From Peptoniphilus rachelemmaiella (lineage in GTDB: Bacteria > Bacillota > Clostridia > Tissierellales > Peptoniphilaceae): 41,271 bases of DNA. A program made the translations under genes and the position numbers. The stretch is taken from NCBI RefSeq assembly GCF_943169845.1, contig NZ_CALPBW010000016.1:1-41271 (forward strand). Direction: 5' to 3'. The notes below the pieces were generated by a model that saw only the letters and a program-made list of their open reading frames with translations, had not been told where the DNA came from and ran no database searches. Below, in pieces: positions 12,961 through 20,874 of this stretch (position 1 is the first letter of the stretch; each line of letters begins with the position of its first letter).

Positions 12961-14697
12961 ATGAAAAGACAGATGAAGAGACAATGGACGGTGCTGCTTT
13001 TGTCCCTGGTTATGACCCTGGCTACGGGCTTCAGCGTATTCGGCGCAAGCTACCCGGATCTTGCCGGCCACTGGTCGGAAGGAACCATGATCAAAGCCGC
13101 GGATCTCGGGTGGATCAAAGGCTACGACGACGGCACCATGCGCCCGAATCAATCGGTGACCCGGGCGGAATACATCGCCATGGTTCACCGCATGGCGGGC
13201 CTGGAAAAAGTAGGCGCGAAAGCACAATCGGCCTACGGTGATTTAAATCAGGCAGCTTGGGCCGATACGACGATCCGCCAAGCGGAAGAAGCGCAGCTCT
13301 TGGATTTGGTCTTTTTAGGACCGAACCTGCGCCCTAACGACCCCATTACCCGCGAAGAAGCGGCGGCCGTGCTCAATATGGGTACCATGCTCAAAAATAT
13401 GGGCGCACGATCCGGTCTGACGAAAGAAAATGTAGAGACCATCCACAATTTTGCTGCCACGCTGACGGAAAGATACAACAGCGCCGACGCCCTGAGCTAT
13501 AGAGACAAGGCGAATGTGACGCCGCGCTACGCCTGGGCCGTCGGCCAATTAACCGACGGCAAAATCATTACCGGCTACGAAGACAACGCCTTTAAGCCCC
13601 AAGGCAAGCTGACCCGCGCCGAAGCCATGGCGCTGATCCTGCGGGCCACGGGCCAAGTGCCGGCACCGGTGGAAAAACCGGAGCCCCAACCCACGCCTCA
13701 ACCTGCGCCGCAACCGGCACCCCAACCGCAACCGGCAGCGGACCTTGTGGGCAAAGTGGTACAGGAAGACGGAAAATTCTACATCGTCAATGCAAAAACC
13801 GGCGCCCGCTTCAGTCGCAACGCCTTTAAAGACGGCTACGTTACCATCGGCGATCAAGCCTACCTGCTCGGCCCGGACGACGCCCTCACCTCGGGCTTTA
13901 TCCGCAGAGACAACAAAACCTACTACATCGACCGTGAAAAAGGAAAAGTTCGCGGCTGGAAACAAGTGGGCGACGGACTCTACTACTTCTCCCCGGCCAA
14001 CTACCGCATGTACAAAAACGGTATGTTCTCCACCGGCGAAGGGGTGTACTGGTTCGGCCAAGACGGCAAGCTCAAGATCGGCAAGCGCCCCGGCGGCCAA
14101 CACGGACGCAAAGTTTACTGGGCAGGCCCCTCGGCGAAAGAACTGGAAAACGGCTGGCTCACCGGCCCCAATCAGGAACTTCGCTTCAGAGGACAGGAAA
14201 TCGCTAACTACGCCGCCGCCTTCGAAGGCCAACCCTTCCGCTGGTACGGCTTTGAATTTGACAGCGGCAAAGGCGTCTACTGCGTCGGCCTCACCTACGC
14301 CGCCCACAAGGCCTTCGGCATCCACATCCCGGGCCCCAACGACACCAACATTAAACTGCACAGAGGCTACGAACTGCCCCGCGTGCAATACGAAGCCGCC
14401 TACAAATTCGGCGGCATGCGCTATCCGGCCAACTTTGCCAACGCATGGCCCGGCGACATTATCTTTAACTACAGCCCGAACTTCTATTTAGGCTACAACC
14501 ACGTGGGCCTGTACATGGGCAAAAACAACGGACGGGATATCTACGTCCACGCCACGCTGAAAAACGGCATCTTTGTCGGCGACTGCAGGGAAATGAACCG
14601 CGAAATCGGCCGCCGCTTCAACAAAGAATTCGTCCGCTACAACACGGATAAAAACAAAGGCAACGGCCAAATCCCCGAAATCTTGCGCCGTCAATAG
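12961..14697 (+). CDS. SLH-anchored NlpC/P60-type cell-wall hydrolase
   Basis: A 578-residue exported protein. Order: signal peptide (1-29); three SLH modules (about 31-72, 90-135 and 180-228); Pro/Gln linker (234-260); repeat region with cell-wall/choline-binding-like segments (about 300-400: SGFIRRDNKTYYIDREKGK, GWKQVGDGLYYFSP, GVYWFGQDGK, NGWLTGPNQ); and a C-terminal NlpC/P60-like domain (about 412-560). Candidate catalytic residues are Cys441 (GVYCVGLTYAAHK), His514 (GYNHVGLYMG) and His530 (YVHATL). NlpC/P60 enzymes cut peptide stems of peptidoglycan, so a role in wall remodelling or daughter-cell separation is likely. Strong AAAGGAGG precedes the ATG. It lies next to a second SLH gene and has its own promoter and terminator. 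Confidence 0.9.
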   Translation: MKRQMKRQWTVLLLSLVMTLATGFSVFGASYPDLAGHWSEGTMIKAADLGWIKGYDDGTMRPNQSVTRAEYIAMVHRMAGLEKVGAKAQSAYGDLNQAAWADTTIRQAEEAQLLDLVFLGPNLRPNDPITREEAAAVLNMGTMLKNMGARSGLTKENVETIHNFAATLTERYNSADALSYRDKANVTPRYAWAVGQLTDGKIITGYEDNAFKPQGKLTRAEAMALILRATGQVPAPVEKPEPQPTPQPAPQPAPQPQPAADLVGKVVQEDGKFYIVNAKTGARFSRNAFKDGYVTIGDQAYLLGPDDALTSGFIRRDNKTYYIDREKGKVRGWKQVGDGLYYFSPANYRMYKNGMFSTGEGVYWFGQDGKLKIGKRPGGQHGRKVYWAGPSAKELENGWLTGPNQELRFRGQEIANYAAAFEGQPFRWYGFEFDSGKGVYCVGLTYAAHKAFGIHIPGPNDTNIKLHRGYELPRVQYEAAYKFGGMRYPANFANAWPGDIIFNYSPNFYLGYNHVGLYMGKNNGRDIYVHATLKNGIFVGDCREMNREIGRRFNKEFVRYNTDKNKGNGQIPEILRRQ

Positions 14698-14708
14698 TTG
14701 TAAAGAAA

Positions 14709-14738
14709 GAAAAACCCGAGGAGGATCTCGGGTTTTTC
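14709..14738 (+). terminator. Terminator of the wall hydrolase gene
   Basis: AAAAACCCGAG (14710-14720) pairs with CTCGGGTTTTT (14727-14737), ending in a T run. The A-rich left arm makes it potentially bidirectional. Confidence 0.92.
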
Positions 14739-14770
14739 TCTATAATCGGCCATTGTATCGACGAAAAAGA

Positions 14771-14799
14771 TGGACAGATTTCAATCGGTAGGGTAAAAT
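14771..14799 (+). promoter_or_regulatory. Promoter of the TraX-like gene
   Basis: TGGACA (14771-14776), 17-base spacer, TAAAAT (14794-14799). Confidence 0.7.
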
Positions 14800-14834
14800 A
14801 AAGCCTTCTGAAATTCTAATAAAGGAGGATTTTT

Positions 14835-15566
14835 ATGGAAATGATAAAAACGGGCCGGCCGCCGACGTCTTGGCGGGTATTAAACGGCGCCCAATTAAAA
14901 TACATCGCCTTTTTGTCCATGCTGTTGGACCACGTCAACAACGCGCTGATTACGCCTTATTTAGACGGAAAGGGGCCTTTGCTCCATGTAAGCAATCTTT
15001 TGAGCATTTTGGGGCGAATCGCCTTTCCGCTCTTTATGTTTTTTCTCGTGGAGGGCTTTTTCAAGACTCGCTCCCGAAAAAAATACCTAATCAATCTCTT
15101 GCTCTTTGCCGTCGTATCGGAAGTGCCCTTCGATCTCTTTACCTCCCGGGAGCTTTTCAATAACAACTGGAACAATATGATGTTCACTCTCGCCCTGTCT
15201 CTCGTCACTATTTGGATCGTGGATGAGCTCAAGGGGCGGCTGTCGAAAAAGTCCGCGGCCCTTTGGTACGGGGCATCCATCGTCGTGGTGGCGGCTATGT
15301 GTGCTGTGGCCATGTTCTTCAGCCTGGATTACGATTACCACGCCATTATCGTGGCCTATTTGTTCTATCTCTTTTACGAAAAGCCCATCTACGGCGCGGC
15401 CCTGGGTTATCTCTCCATTATAAAAGAGCTTTATTCCGTCCTGGGCTTTGTTGCCACCCTCACCTACAACGGTCAGCGGGGCAAGCAGTATAAGTGGCTC
15501 AACTACGCCTTTTATCCGGTGCACATTCTGATCTTGGGCCTTCTCCGCGTGGCACTGAATATTTAG
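14835..15566 (+). CDS. TraX family membrane protein
   Basis: A 243-residue polytopic protein with about seven hydrophobic segments. The opening NGAQLKYIAFLSMLLDH and the following GRIAFPLFMFFLVEGF are the hallmarks of the TraX family. The founding member acetylates F-pilin in E. coli. Chromosomal relatives in Bacillota are not tied to conjugation and are presumed to be membrane acyltransferase-like proteins. No transfer genes are present here, so a pilin role is unlikely. It stands alone with a good promoter and AAAGGAGG before the ATG. The role is not known. Confidence 0.9.
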   Translation: MEMIKTGRPPTSWRVLNGAQLKYIAFLSMLLDHVNNALITPYLDGKGPLLHVSNLLSILGRIAFPLFMFFLVEGFFKTRSRKKYLINLLLFAVVSEVPFDLFTSRELFNNNWNNMMFTLALSLVTIWIVDELKGRLSKKSAALWYGASIVVVAAMCAVAMFFSLDYDYHAIIVAYLFYLFYEKPIYGAALGYLSIIKELYSVLGFVATLTYNGQRGKQYKWLNYAFYPVHILILGLLRVALNI

Positions 15567-15582
15567 GGGAGGAAGCATATTA

Positions 15583-15611
15583 TTGATCCGATGAACAAAT
15601 AAGGATAAAAT
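15583..15611 (+). promoter_or_regulatory. Promoter of the 67-residue gene
   Basis: TTGATC (15583-15588), 17-base spacer, TAAAAT (15606-15611). The -10 covers the upstream ATG at 15610, which supports the later start at 15631. Confidence 0.65.
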
Positions 15612-15630
15612 GACTCAAGGAGGATTTGCT

Positions 15631-15834
15631 ATGGTTACGACACATCTCGATTACTTAACGGAAAGTGGTTACGGTAGCGTACCGAGCATGGCCCATAATG
15701 CGGCGCTCTCTGAAGATGTAGAAACGAAATTGGATGAGGCGGATCGCATGGCGAAGGAGACGGCGCTTCGCTACGACGCCGATGAGGTCTTCGGCCGCGT
15801 AAAGGCGCGGATTTGCGACAGTGAAAGAGCATAG
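15631..15834 (+). CDS. Small hypothetical protein (67 residues)
   Basis: Not recognised. A small acidic soluble protein beginning MVTTHLDYLTESG. Its second half is strongly helical and charged (DVETKLDEADRMAKE and YDADEVFGRVKARI). The evidence that it is a real gene is its own sigma-A promoter (15583-15611), a strong AAGGAGG 7 bases before the ATG, and a terminator downstream (15904). No signal peptide or membrane segment. The alternating helix pattern resembles small antitoxins or regulatory adaptors in shape only, and no toxin partner is adjacent. Confidence 0.65.
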   Translation: MVTTHLDYLTESGYGSVPSMAHNAALSEDVETKLDEADRMAKETALRYDADEVFGRVKARICDSERA

Positions 15835-15903
15835 GTCATCCTCATGGCGTAATTTTAATCCCGGCGAAAACAAATAAGCTATCTGTTTAATTCCAAAACC
15901 ACC

Positions 15904-15929
15904 ATCCCAAGCCCGTCTTGGGATTTTTT
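15904..15929 (+). terminator. Terminator after the 67-residue gene
   Basis: ATCCCAAG (15904-15911) pairs with CTTGGGAT (15917-15924), followed by TTTTT. Confidence 0.9.
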
Positions 15930-15979
15930 ATTCCTTAAAATTCCTTGCATTCTTTCCTGCTTTTTCGTCCTTCCCCAGG

Positions 15980-15985
15980 TATAAT
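15980..15985 (+). promoter_or_regulatory. -10 element of the cobalamin riboswitch transcript
   Basis: Perfect TATAAT at 15980-15985, directly before the riboswitch. The -35 is weak in the pyrimidine-rich upstream stretch. Confidence 0.6.
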
Positions 15986-15990
15986 AGGGA

Positions 15991-16123
15991 CATAGGTTCT
16001 TCGGATTAAAAGGGAAGTTGCTTGCGGCACGCGGTCCCGCCACTGTAACGGCCGAGACGCCCATTCACTTAACGGGAAGGATGGAACGTCGCCTGAGGTC
16101 AGAAGTCAGGATACCTGCCTATG
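15991..16123 (+). promoter_or_regulatory. Cobalamin riboswitch
   Basis: A clear B12 aptamer. The P1/P2 start ATAGGTTCTTCGGATTAAAA and GGGAAGTTGC are followed by the B12-box-like GCCACTGTAACGGC, then GTCAGGATACCTGCCTAT closing the helix. It binds adenosylcobalamin or a related cobamide and turns expression off. The stretch 16124-16165 (TATGGAGTTGTCCATAC and the AGGAGG just after it) probably forms the switching structure, hiding the ribosome binding site of the downstream lipoprotein gene. Terminator-type control is less likely since no T run follows. Confidence 0.95.
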
Positions 16124-16176
16124 GAAAAAATTTCTTCACGAGGTATGGAGTTGTCCATACAAGATAGGAGGTCTTT

Positions 16177-17184
16177 ATGAAAAAGATTCTGAACGTCTTG
16201 TTGCTCGCGTCGTTGCTCCTTTTAACCGCCTGCGGCGGGGGAGAGAATGTCGCCAAGAATGAAAACAATCAGGCTGCGGCCAATACGAACGCCGCGGCGG
16301 AAACAAAGGATGCTTATTATCCGGTAACCATCGAGACGGTGGATGCCCAGGGCAATCCTGTCGAGGAAACCTTTGAAAAGGAACCGGAACGGGTTGTGGC
16401 CGTGTATCAATCGGCCATTGAAAACATGCTGGCCTTGGGCCTCGGGGACAAAATGGTTCTCGCCGCTCAATTGGACATCGACGTCAAGGACGAGTACAAA
16501 GACGCCTTCAGCAAGGTGGACTATGTAAAAGACGCGCCGTCGAAGGAAGCGGTCCTCGCCGCCAAGCCGGATTTCATTATTTCCTGGTCGTCTTATTTCG
16601 GGGACAAAACCCTGGGCAATGTAAAAGACTGGCAGGATAAAGGTGTGAACACCTATATTCTGAAAAACAGCGGCGCCGTGAAGGTGGACAGCCTGGAAAA
16701 TGAATACGAAGATATTTTAAATTTAGGAAAGATTTTCAATAAACAAAAAGAAGCCCAAGCCATCGTACAGTCCATGAAGGATCGCCTGGCCGAAACGGAA
16801 CAACTTCGTGAAGGTAAGGAACCGGTGAAGGCGGCGATTCTTGAAATCGAAGACGACAATCTCTTCAGAAACTACGGCGCGAAAACCGTGGGCGGCGAAA
16901 TCGCCGAAAAAGCCGGCGCGAAGCTGGTTATGGACGAAGATCGCTTCGGCTCCGAAGCCCTGCTGACCAAAGATCCCGACGTGATTTTCGTCGTCTACTT
17001 CGGCGAAGACAAGGTTAAAGATAAGGAATTGGATCGCTTTAAATCCCTGCCCGCATTAAAAGGCCTTTCCGCCATTAAAAACAATCGGGTTTATCCCGTC
17101 AGCTTATCGGAAGTTTACGCCTCCGGCGTACGCACCGCCGACGGCATCGACACCATGATTAAGGGCCTCTATCCCGAATCATGA
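16177..17184 (+). CDS. btuF: Cobalamin-type ABC transporter substrate-binding lipoprotein
   Basis: A 335-residue lipoprotein. The signal peptide ends in the lipobox LLLTAC with Cys19, followed by an Asn/Ala-rich linker. The body is the Fhu/Btu-type helical-backbone binding fold (for example RVVAVYQSAIENMLALGLGD and AAKPDFIISWSSYFG). It captures a corrinoid (or another Fe/B12-class ligand) outside the membrane for the permease and ATPase encoded next. The cobalamin riboswitch upstream is the main reason to prefer B12 over siderophores. Its stop overlaps the permease start by 4 bases. The substrate is inferred. Confidence 0.88.
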   Translation: MKKILNVLLLASLLLLTACGGGENVAKNENNQAAANTNAAAETKDAYYPVTIETVDAQGNPVEETFEKEPERVVAVYQSAIENMLALGLGDKMVLAAQLDIDVKDEYKDAFSKVDYVKDAPSKEAVLAAKPDFIISWSSYFGDKTLGNVKDWQDKGVNTYILKNSGAVKVDSLENEYEDILNLGKIFNKQKEAQAIVQSMKDRLAETEQLREGKEPVKAAILEIEDDNLFRNYGAKTVGGEIAEKAGAKLVMDEDRFGSEALLTKDPDVIFVVYFGEDKVKDKELDRFKSLPALKGLSAIKNNRVYPVSLSEVYASGVRTADGIDTMIKGLYPES

Positions 17185-18197
17185 AGCGCTCGGTGATTTT
17201 CGCGGGGCTTACGCTTTTATTCGTCGCGTCGGTGATCGGCGGGCTGTACCTGGGCTATGCGGATCTAAGTCTCGGGGAGATTCTCCACGCCTTAAGCCGC
17301 GGCCTTTTCGGCAAGGGCGGCGACGACGTGGCCTATGCCATCGTCATGGACATTCGCCTGCCCCGGGTGCTCCTCGCCATCTTAACCGGCGTGGCTCTCG
17401 CCGTCTCCGGGCTCATCATGCAGGCGGTGGTGGGAAACCCCATCGCCGATCCCTACATTCTGGGTATATCCTCCGGGGCATCTTTAGGCGCCACCTTGGC
17501 CATCGTCCTCGGCCTTATGGGCGCCTTGGGCAATGTGGCCGTTGGTATCAGCGCCTTTATCTTCGCCCTCTTAACCTCCGTGGGCGTCATGATTCTTTCC
17601 CGCATCGGCGGGCGGGCCACCTCGGAGCGGCTCATTCTCTCGGGCCTGGCCCTTTCCGCCGCCGCATCCAGCGTCGCCACCCTTTTGGTCTACACGGCGA
17701 AAAACCGCGACGCCATTCGGGAAGTGAATTTCTGGCTCATGGGCTCCTTGTCCGGCGCGAAGATGAATCAAATCGCCTTTATCGGGCCGGTGATCCTCGC
17801 CCTATGCATTTTTCTCGCCACCCAAAGCCGCAATTTAAATCTGCTGCTCTTAGGCGATGAAGTGGCCTACACACTGGGCAAGGATCTGGCCAAGCTCCGG
17901 AGCGCCTACATTGTGGCGGTGTCCCTTCTCGTGGGCCTCGTGGTCTACACCTCGGGCACCATCGGCTTCGTGGGCCTTATCGTGCCCCACATGGCCCGCT
18001 TTCTCTTGGGCACCAACCATCGCCACCTCATCCCCGGCGTGATTCTTTTGGGGGCGAGCCTCCTCCTTTGGGCGGATGTGGCGGCGAGAAACGCCCTGCC
18101 CGCCGGGGAACTGCCCACCGGTGTCGTGGTGTCCGTGGTGGGGGCGCCCTTTTTCGTCTATTTAATCGTGAAAAATTCTCGGGAGGTGCACTCGTGA
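17181..18197 (+). CDS. btuC: FecCD/BtuC family ABC permease
   Basis: A 338-residue protein of standard FecCD length with about 9-10 membrane segments. Family motifs are RLPRVLLAILTGVALAVSG, QAVVGNPIADPYILGISSGA, GTIGFVGLIVPHMAR (the region that contacts the ATPase) and ELPTGVVVSVVGAPFF. ATGA overlap with the binding protein and GTGA overlap with the ATPase indicate tight translational coupling. Under control of the upstream cobalamin riboswitch it is most likely the membrane channel of a corrinoid importer. Confidence 0.93.
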   Translation: MKRSVIFAGLTLLFVASVIGGLYLGYADLSLGEILHALSRGLFGKGGDDVAYAIVMDIRLPRVLLAILTGVALAVSGLIMQAVVGNPIADPYILGISSGASLGATLAIVLGLMGALGNVAVGISAFIFALLTSVGVMILSRIGGRATSERLILSGLALSAAASSVATLLVYTAKNRDAIREVNFWLMGSLSGAKMNQIAFIGPVILALCIFLATQSRNLNLLLLGDEVAYTLGKDLAKLRSAYIVAVSLLVGLVVYTSGTIGFVGLIVPHMARFLLGTNHRHLIPGVILLGASLLLWADVAARNALPAGELPTGVVVSVVGAPFFVYLIVKNSREVHS

Positions 18198-18943
18198 TAC
18201 GCGTGGAACACCTTTCCGTCGCCTATGGAAAAAAGCAGGTGCTTCGGGATTTTTCCCTCACCATTCACGACAAGGAGCTCGTGGCCTTAATCGGGCCCAA
18301 CGGCTCCGGGAAGAGCAGTTTCTTAAAAGCCATGGCTCGTATTTTGCCCTACGAGGGGAAGATTTTTCTCGACGACATCGAAGCTCGGGCCATGAGCAGA
18401 AAAGACTACGCCAAGCGGCTGGCCGTCGTGGGTCAGTTTAACGACATGGCCTTCGACATGACGGTCATGGACATGGTGCTTATGGGCCGCACGCCCTACA
18501 AGGGTTTGCTTGAACGGGACACGGAGGATGACCGCGCCATGGCAATGGAGGCCCTCGCCTCCGTGGGCATGGAAAACTACGCCATGCGCTCCCTTCGCGC
18601 CCTCTCCGGAGGCGAAAGGCAGCGGGCCGTGCTGGCACGGGCGCTGGTGCAGGAGACCGACCACCTGCTTCTCGACGAAGCCACCAATCATTTGGACATT
18701 TACTACCAGCTGAAGCTGCTCAGTATGGTGCAGGATAGAAAACACACCGTGGTGGCAGCTCTACACGACATCAATCTGGCTCTGGCCTACGGGGACCGCA
18801 TCGTGGCTTTAAAAGAAGGGAAGCTGCTCTTCGACGAAGCCCCGGAACATGTGACCCCGGCCATGATCGAAGCCCTTTACACCACGCCCTGCACCTTGCA
18901 TGAGGCCCAAAGCCGGCCGGTGGTAGTGTTTAATAAGCCCTGA
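18194..18943 (+). CDS. btuD: ABC transporter ATP-binding protein (BtuD/FepC type)
   Basis: A 249-residue ATPase of the iron-complex/cobalamin importer class. Walker A is GPNGSGKSS (34-42), the signature is LSGGERQRAVLARAL, Walker B is HLLLDEATNHLD and the H-loop is ALHDINLAL. The frame is open from 18068 inside the permease, but the GTG at 18194, with GGGAGG upstream and the GTGA overlap, gives a normal N-terminus (IRVEHLSVAYGKKQ). It is the last gene of the riboswitch-controlled operon and is followed by a strong terminator. Confidence 0.93.
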   Translation: MIRVEHLSVAYGKKQVLRDFSLTIHDKELVALIGPNGSGKSSFLKAMARILPYEGKIFLDDIEARAMSRKDYAKRLAVVGQFNDMAFDMTVMDMVLMGRTPYKGLLERDTEDDRAMAMEALASVGMENYAMRSLRALSGGERQRAVLARALVQETDHLLLDEATNHLDIYYQLKLLSMVQDRKHTVVAALHDINLALAYGDRIVALKEGKLLFDEAPEHVTPAMIEALYTTPCTLHEAQSRPVVVFNKP

Positions 18944-18951
18944 TGAAAAAG

Positions 18952-18977
18952 AACGCGGAGCAATCCGCGTTTTTTTG
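18952..18977 (+). terminator. Terminator of the cobalamin importer operon
   Basis: AACGCGGA (18952-18959), GCAA loop, TCCGCGTT (18964-18971), then a T run. Confidence 0.93.
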
Positions 18978-19023
18978 TGCGGAAAATGAGAAATCGCCCC
19001 TTTCTGTAGCCGTCGCCCGTTCA

Positions 19024-19052
19024 TTTACAAGGCATGGGGCAAGCTATATAAT
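19024..19052 (+). promoter_or_regulatory. Promoter of the proline-peptide operon
   Basis: TTTACA (19024-19029), 17-base spacer, TATAAT (19047-19052). Confidence 0.82.
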
Positions 19053-19089
19053 ATGTCTATTATAGAAAGGTGTATGAAAGGAGACAGCG

Positions 19090-20874
19090 TTGAGAAAACA
19101 AGTAGAAGAATTACTTTCCCTTATGCGGGAGAGAGATATAGATTTGTACATCGTGCCCTCGGAAGATTTTCACCAAAGTGAATACGTGGGCGAATACTTT
19201 AAGGCACGGGCCTATGTGTCCGGCTTTACGGGAAGCGCCGGCACCTTGGTGGCTACGGCGGATGAGGTGTGCCTCTGGACCGACGGCCGCTACTTCCTCC
19301 AAGGGGAGGCACAATTAAAGGGCAGCGGCATTCGCCTTATGAAAATGGGCGAGCCTAAGGTCCCCGCGATTAAAGAATATATTGAAGACAAGCTGCCGGT
19401 CGGAGGCACCCTGGGCTTCGACGGACGCACCATTTCCGTGGCCGACGGCGCCGATTACGAGGCCATTTGCGAAAAAAAATCCTCCTCCATTACCTACAAC
19501 ATGGATCTCGTGGGAGAAATTTGGCCCGATCGCCCGGCCCTTTCGAACAAGCCCGCCTTTAAATTAGATGAATCCATTACCGGGGAGAGCGCCGCATCGA
19601 AGCTTTCCCGTATTCGGGAAGCCATGAAGCAAAAAGGCGCAGACACCCACATCGTCGCCTCTTTAGACGACGTGTGCTGGACGCTGAATCTGCGGGGCGA
19701 CGACATTAAATACTCGCCGATCCTTCTCTGCTACGGGCTGATTACCATGGATGAGATGGTGCTTTTTATCGACGAAAACAAATTGAGCGATGAAATCAAG
19801 GCCGAATTAAAGGAATTGAACGTGCGCCTTCGGCCCTACAACAGCATTTACGACGACGTGAAGGCATTGTCGGGAAAGACCATTCTTTTGGATCCCACGA
19901 AGATGAACTACGCCCTCTACGAAAGCATTCCCGCGGACAACACCTTGGTGGAAGGGGCCAATCCCTCCATCCTTATGAAGGCCATGAAAAACCCCGTGGA
20001 AGTAAAGAACATGGCCATCGCCCACGTGAAAGACGGCATCGCCTGGGTGAAGTTTATGTATTGGCTGAAGCATGCCATCGGCAAGGAAGAGATCACCGAA
20101 ATCGGCGCCTCGGATAAACTGGAATCCTTCCGCAAGGAACAGGAAGGCTATATGTGGCCCTCCTTCGCCCCGATCAGCGGCTACGGCAAACACGCCGCCA
20201 TCGTCCACTACGCCGCCACGGAAGAGAGCGACATTCCCCTGGAGCCAAAGGGACTCTACCTTTCCGACACGGGGAGCAATTTCGCCGAAGGCTCCACGGA
20301 CATTACCCGCACCATCGCCCTCGGCGAATTAACGGAAGAAGAAGTGTACCACTTCACCCTGGTCTTAAAGAGCCATTTGGCCCTGGCCATGGCGAAATTC
20401 CCTTACGGCGCCTGCGGCTACTCCCTGGACTACGCGGCGAGAAAGCCCTTCTGGGACGCCCATCTGAACTTTAATCACGGCACGGGCCACGGCATCGGCC
20501 AGCTCTTAAACGTGCACGAAGGCCCGGCGGGCATTCGCCACCGGGTAAATGTGGCGAAAAACGAGCACCATCAAATCGAGTCCGGCATGATTATTACCGA
20601 CGAGCCCGGCCTCTACATCGCCGGCAAACACGGCATTCGCACGGAAAACTGCATGGTGGTTAAAGAAGACGGCGAAAACGAATACGGCAAATGGCTCTGC
20701 TTCGAGCCCATTACCCTGGTTCCCTACGATTTGGACGCCGTGGATTTCTCCCTCTTGGATGAAAAAGAAATCGCCTACTTGAACGCGTACAACCGCCGGG
20801 TTTACGACACCATTTCCCCCCACTTAACCGACGAGGAGGCCCGATGGCTGAAGAAATACACGAGAGCAATTTAA
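19090..20874 (+). CDS. Xaa-Pro aminopeptidase (M24B, aminopeptidase P family)
   Basis: A 594-residue long-form aminopeptidase P. It has two creatinase-like N-terminal domains (about 1-135 and 165-300), the pita-bread peptidase domain (about 305-525) and an extra C-terminal M24_C segment (about 530-592). All five metal ligands are present: Asp393 and Asp404 (SDTGSNFAEGSTDITRT), His467 (HGTGHGIG), Glu505 (TDEPGLY) and Glu519 (RTEN). It releases an N-terminal residue preceding proline. The start is a TTG at 19090 behind AAAGGAG. The POT transporter gene overlaps its end by 31 bases. It is the first gene of a four-gene operon for proline-containing peptides. Confidence 0.95.
   Translation: MRKQVEELLSLMRERDIDLYIVPSEDFHQSEYVGEYFKARAYVSGFTGSAGTLVATADEVCLWTDGRYFLQGEAQLKGSGIRLMKMGEPKVPAIKEYIEDKLPVGGTLGFDGRTISVADGADYEAICEKKSSSITYNMDLVGEIWPDRPALSNKPAFKLDESITGESAASKLSRIREAMKQKGADTHIVASLDDVCWTLNLRGDDIKYSPILLCYGLITMDEMVLFIDENKLSDEIKAELKELNVRLRPYNSIYDDVKALSGKTILLDPTKMNYALYESIPADNTLVEGANPSILMKAMKNPVEVKNMAIAHVKDGIAWVKFMYWLKHAIGKEEITEIGASDKLESFRKEQEGYMWPSFAPISGYGKHAAIVHYAATEESDIPLEPKGLYLSDTGSNFAEGSTDITRTIALGELTEEEVYHFTLVLKSHLALAMAKFPYGACGYSLDYAARKPFWDAHLNFNHGTGHGIGQLLNVHEGPAGIRHRVNVAKNEHHQIESGMIITDEPGLYIAGKHGIRTENCMVVKEDGENEYGKWLCFEPITLVPYDLDAVDFSLLDEKEIAYLNAYNRRVYDTISPHLTDEEARWLKKYTRAI

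Noticed and set aside
13549..14388. Long minus-strand ORF opposite the SLH/NlpC gene
   Set aside because: A shadow of the GC-rich coding strand with no ribosome binding site or family match; the plus-strand gene has clear domains.
18068..18193. Longer start for the BtuD ATPase
   Set aside because: The extra 42 codons lie wholly within the permease gene and have no ABC similarity; the GTG at 18194 has a Shine-Dalgarno and gives a normal N-terminus.
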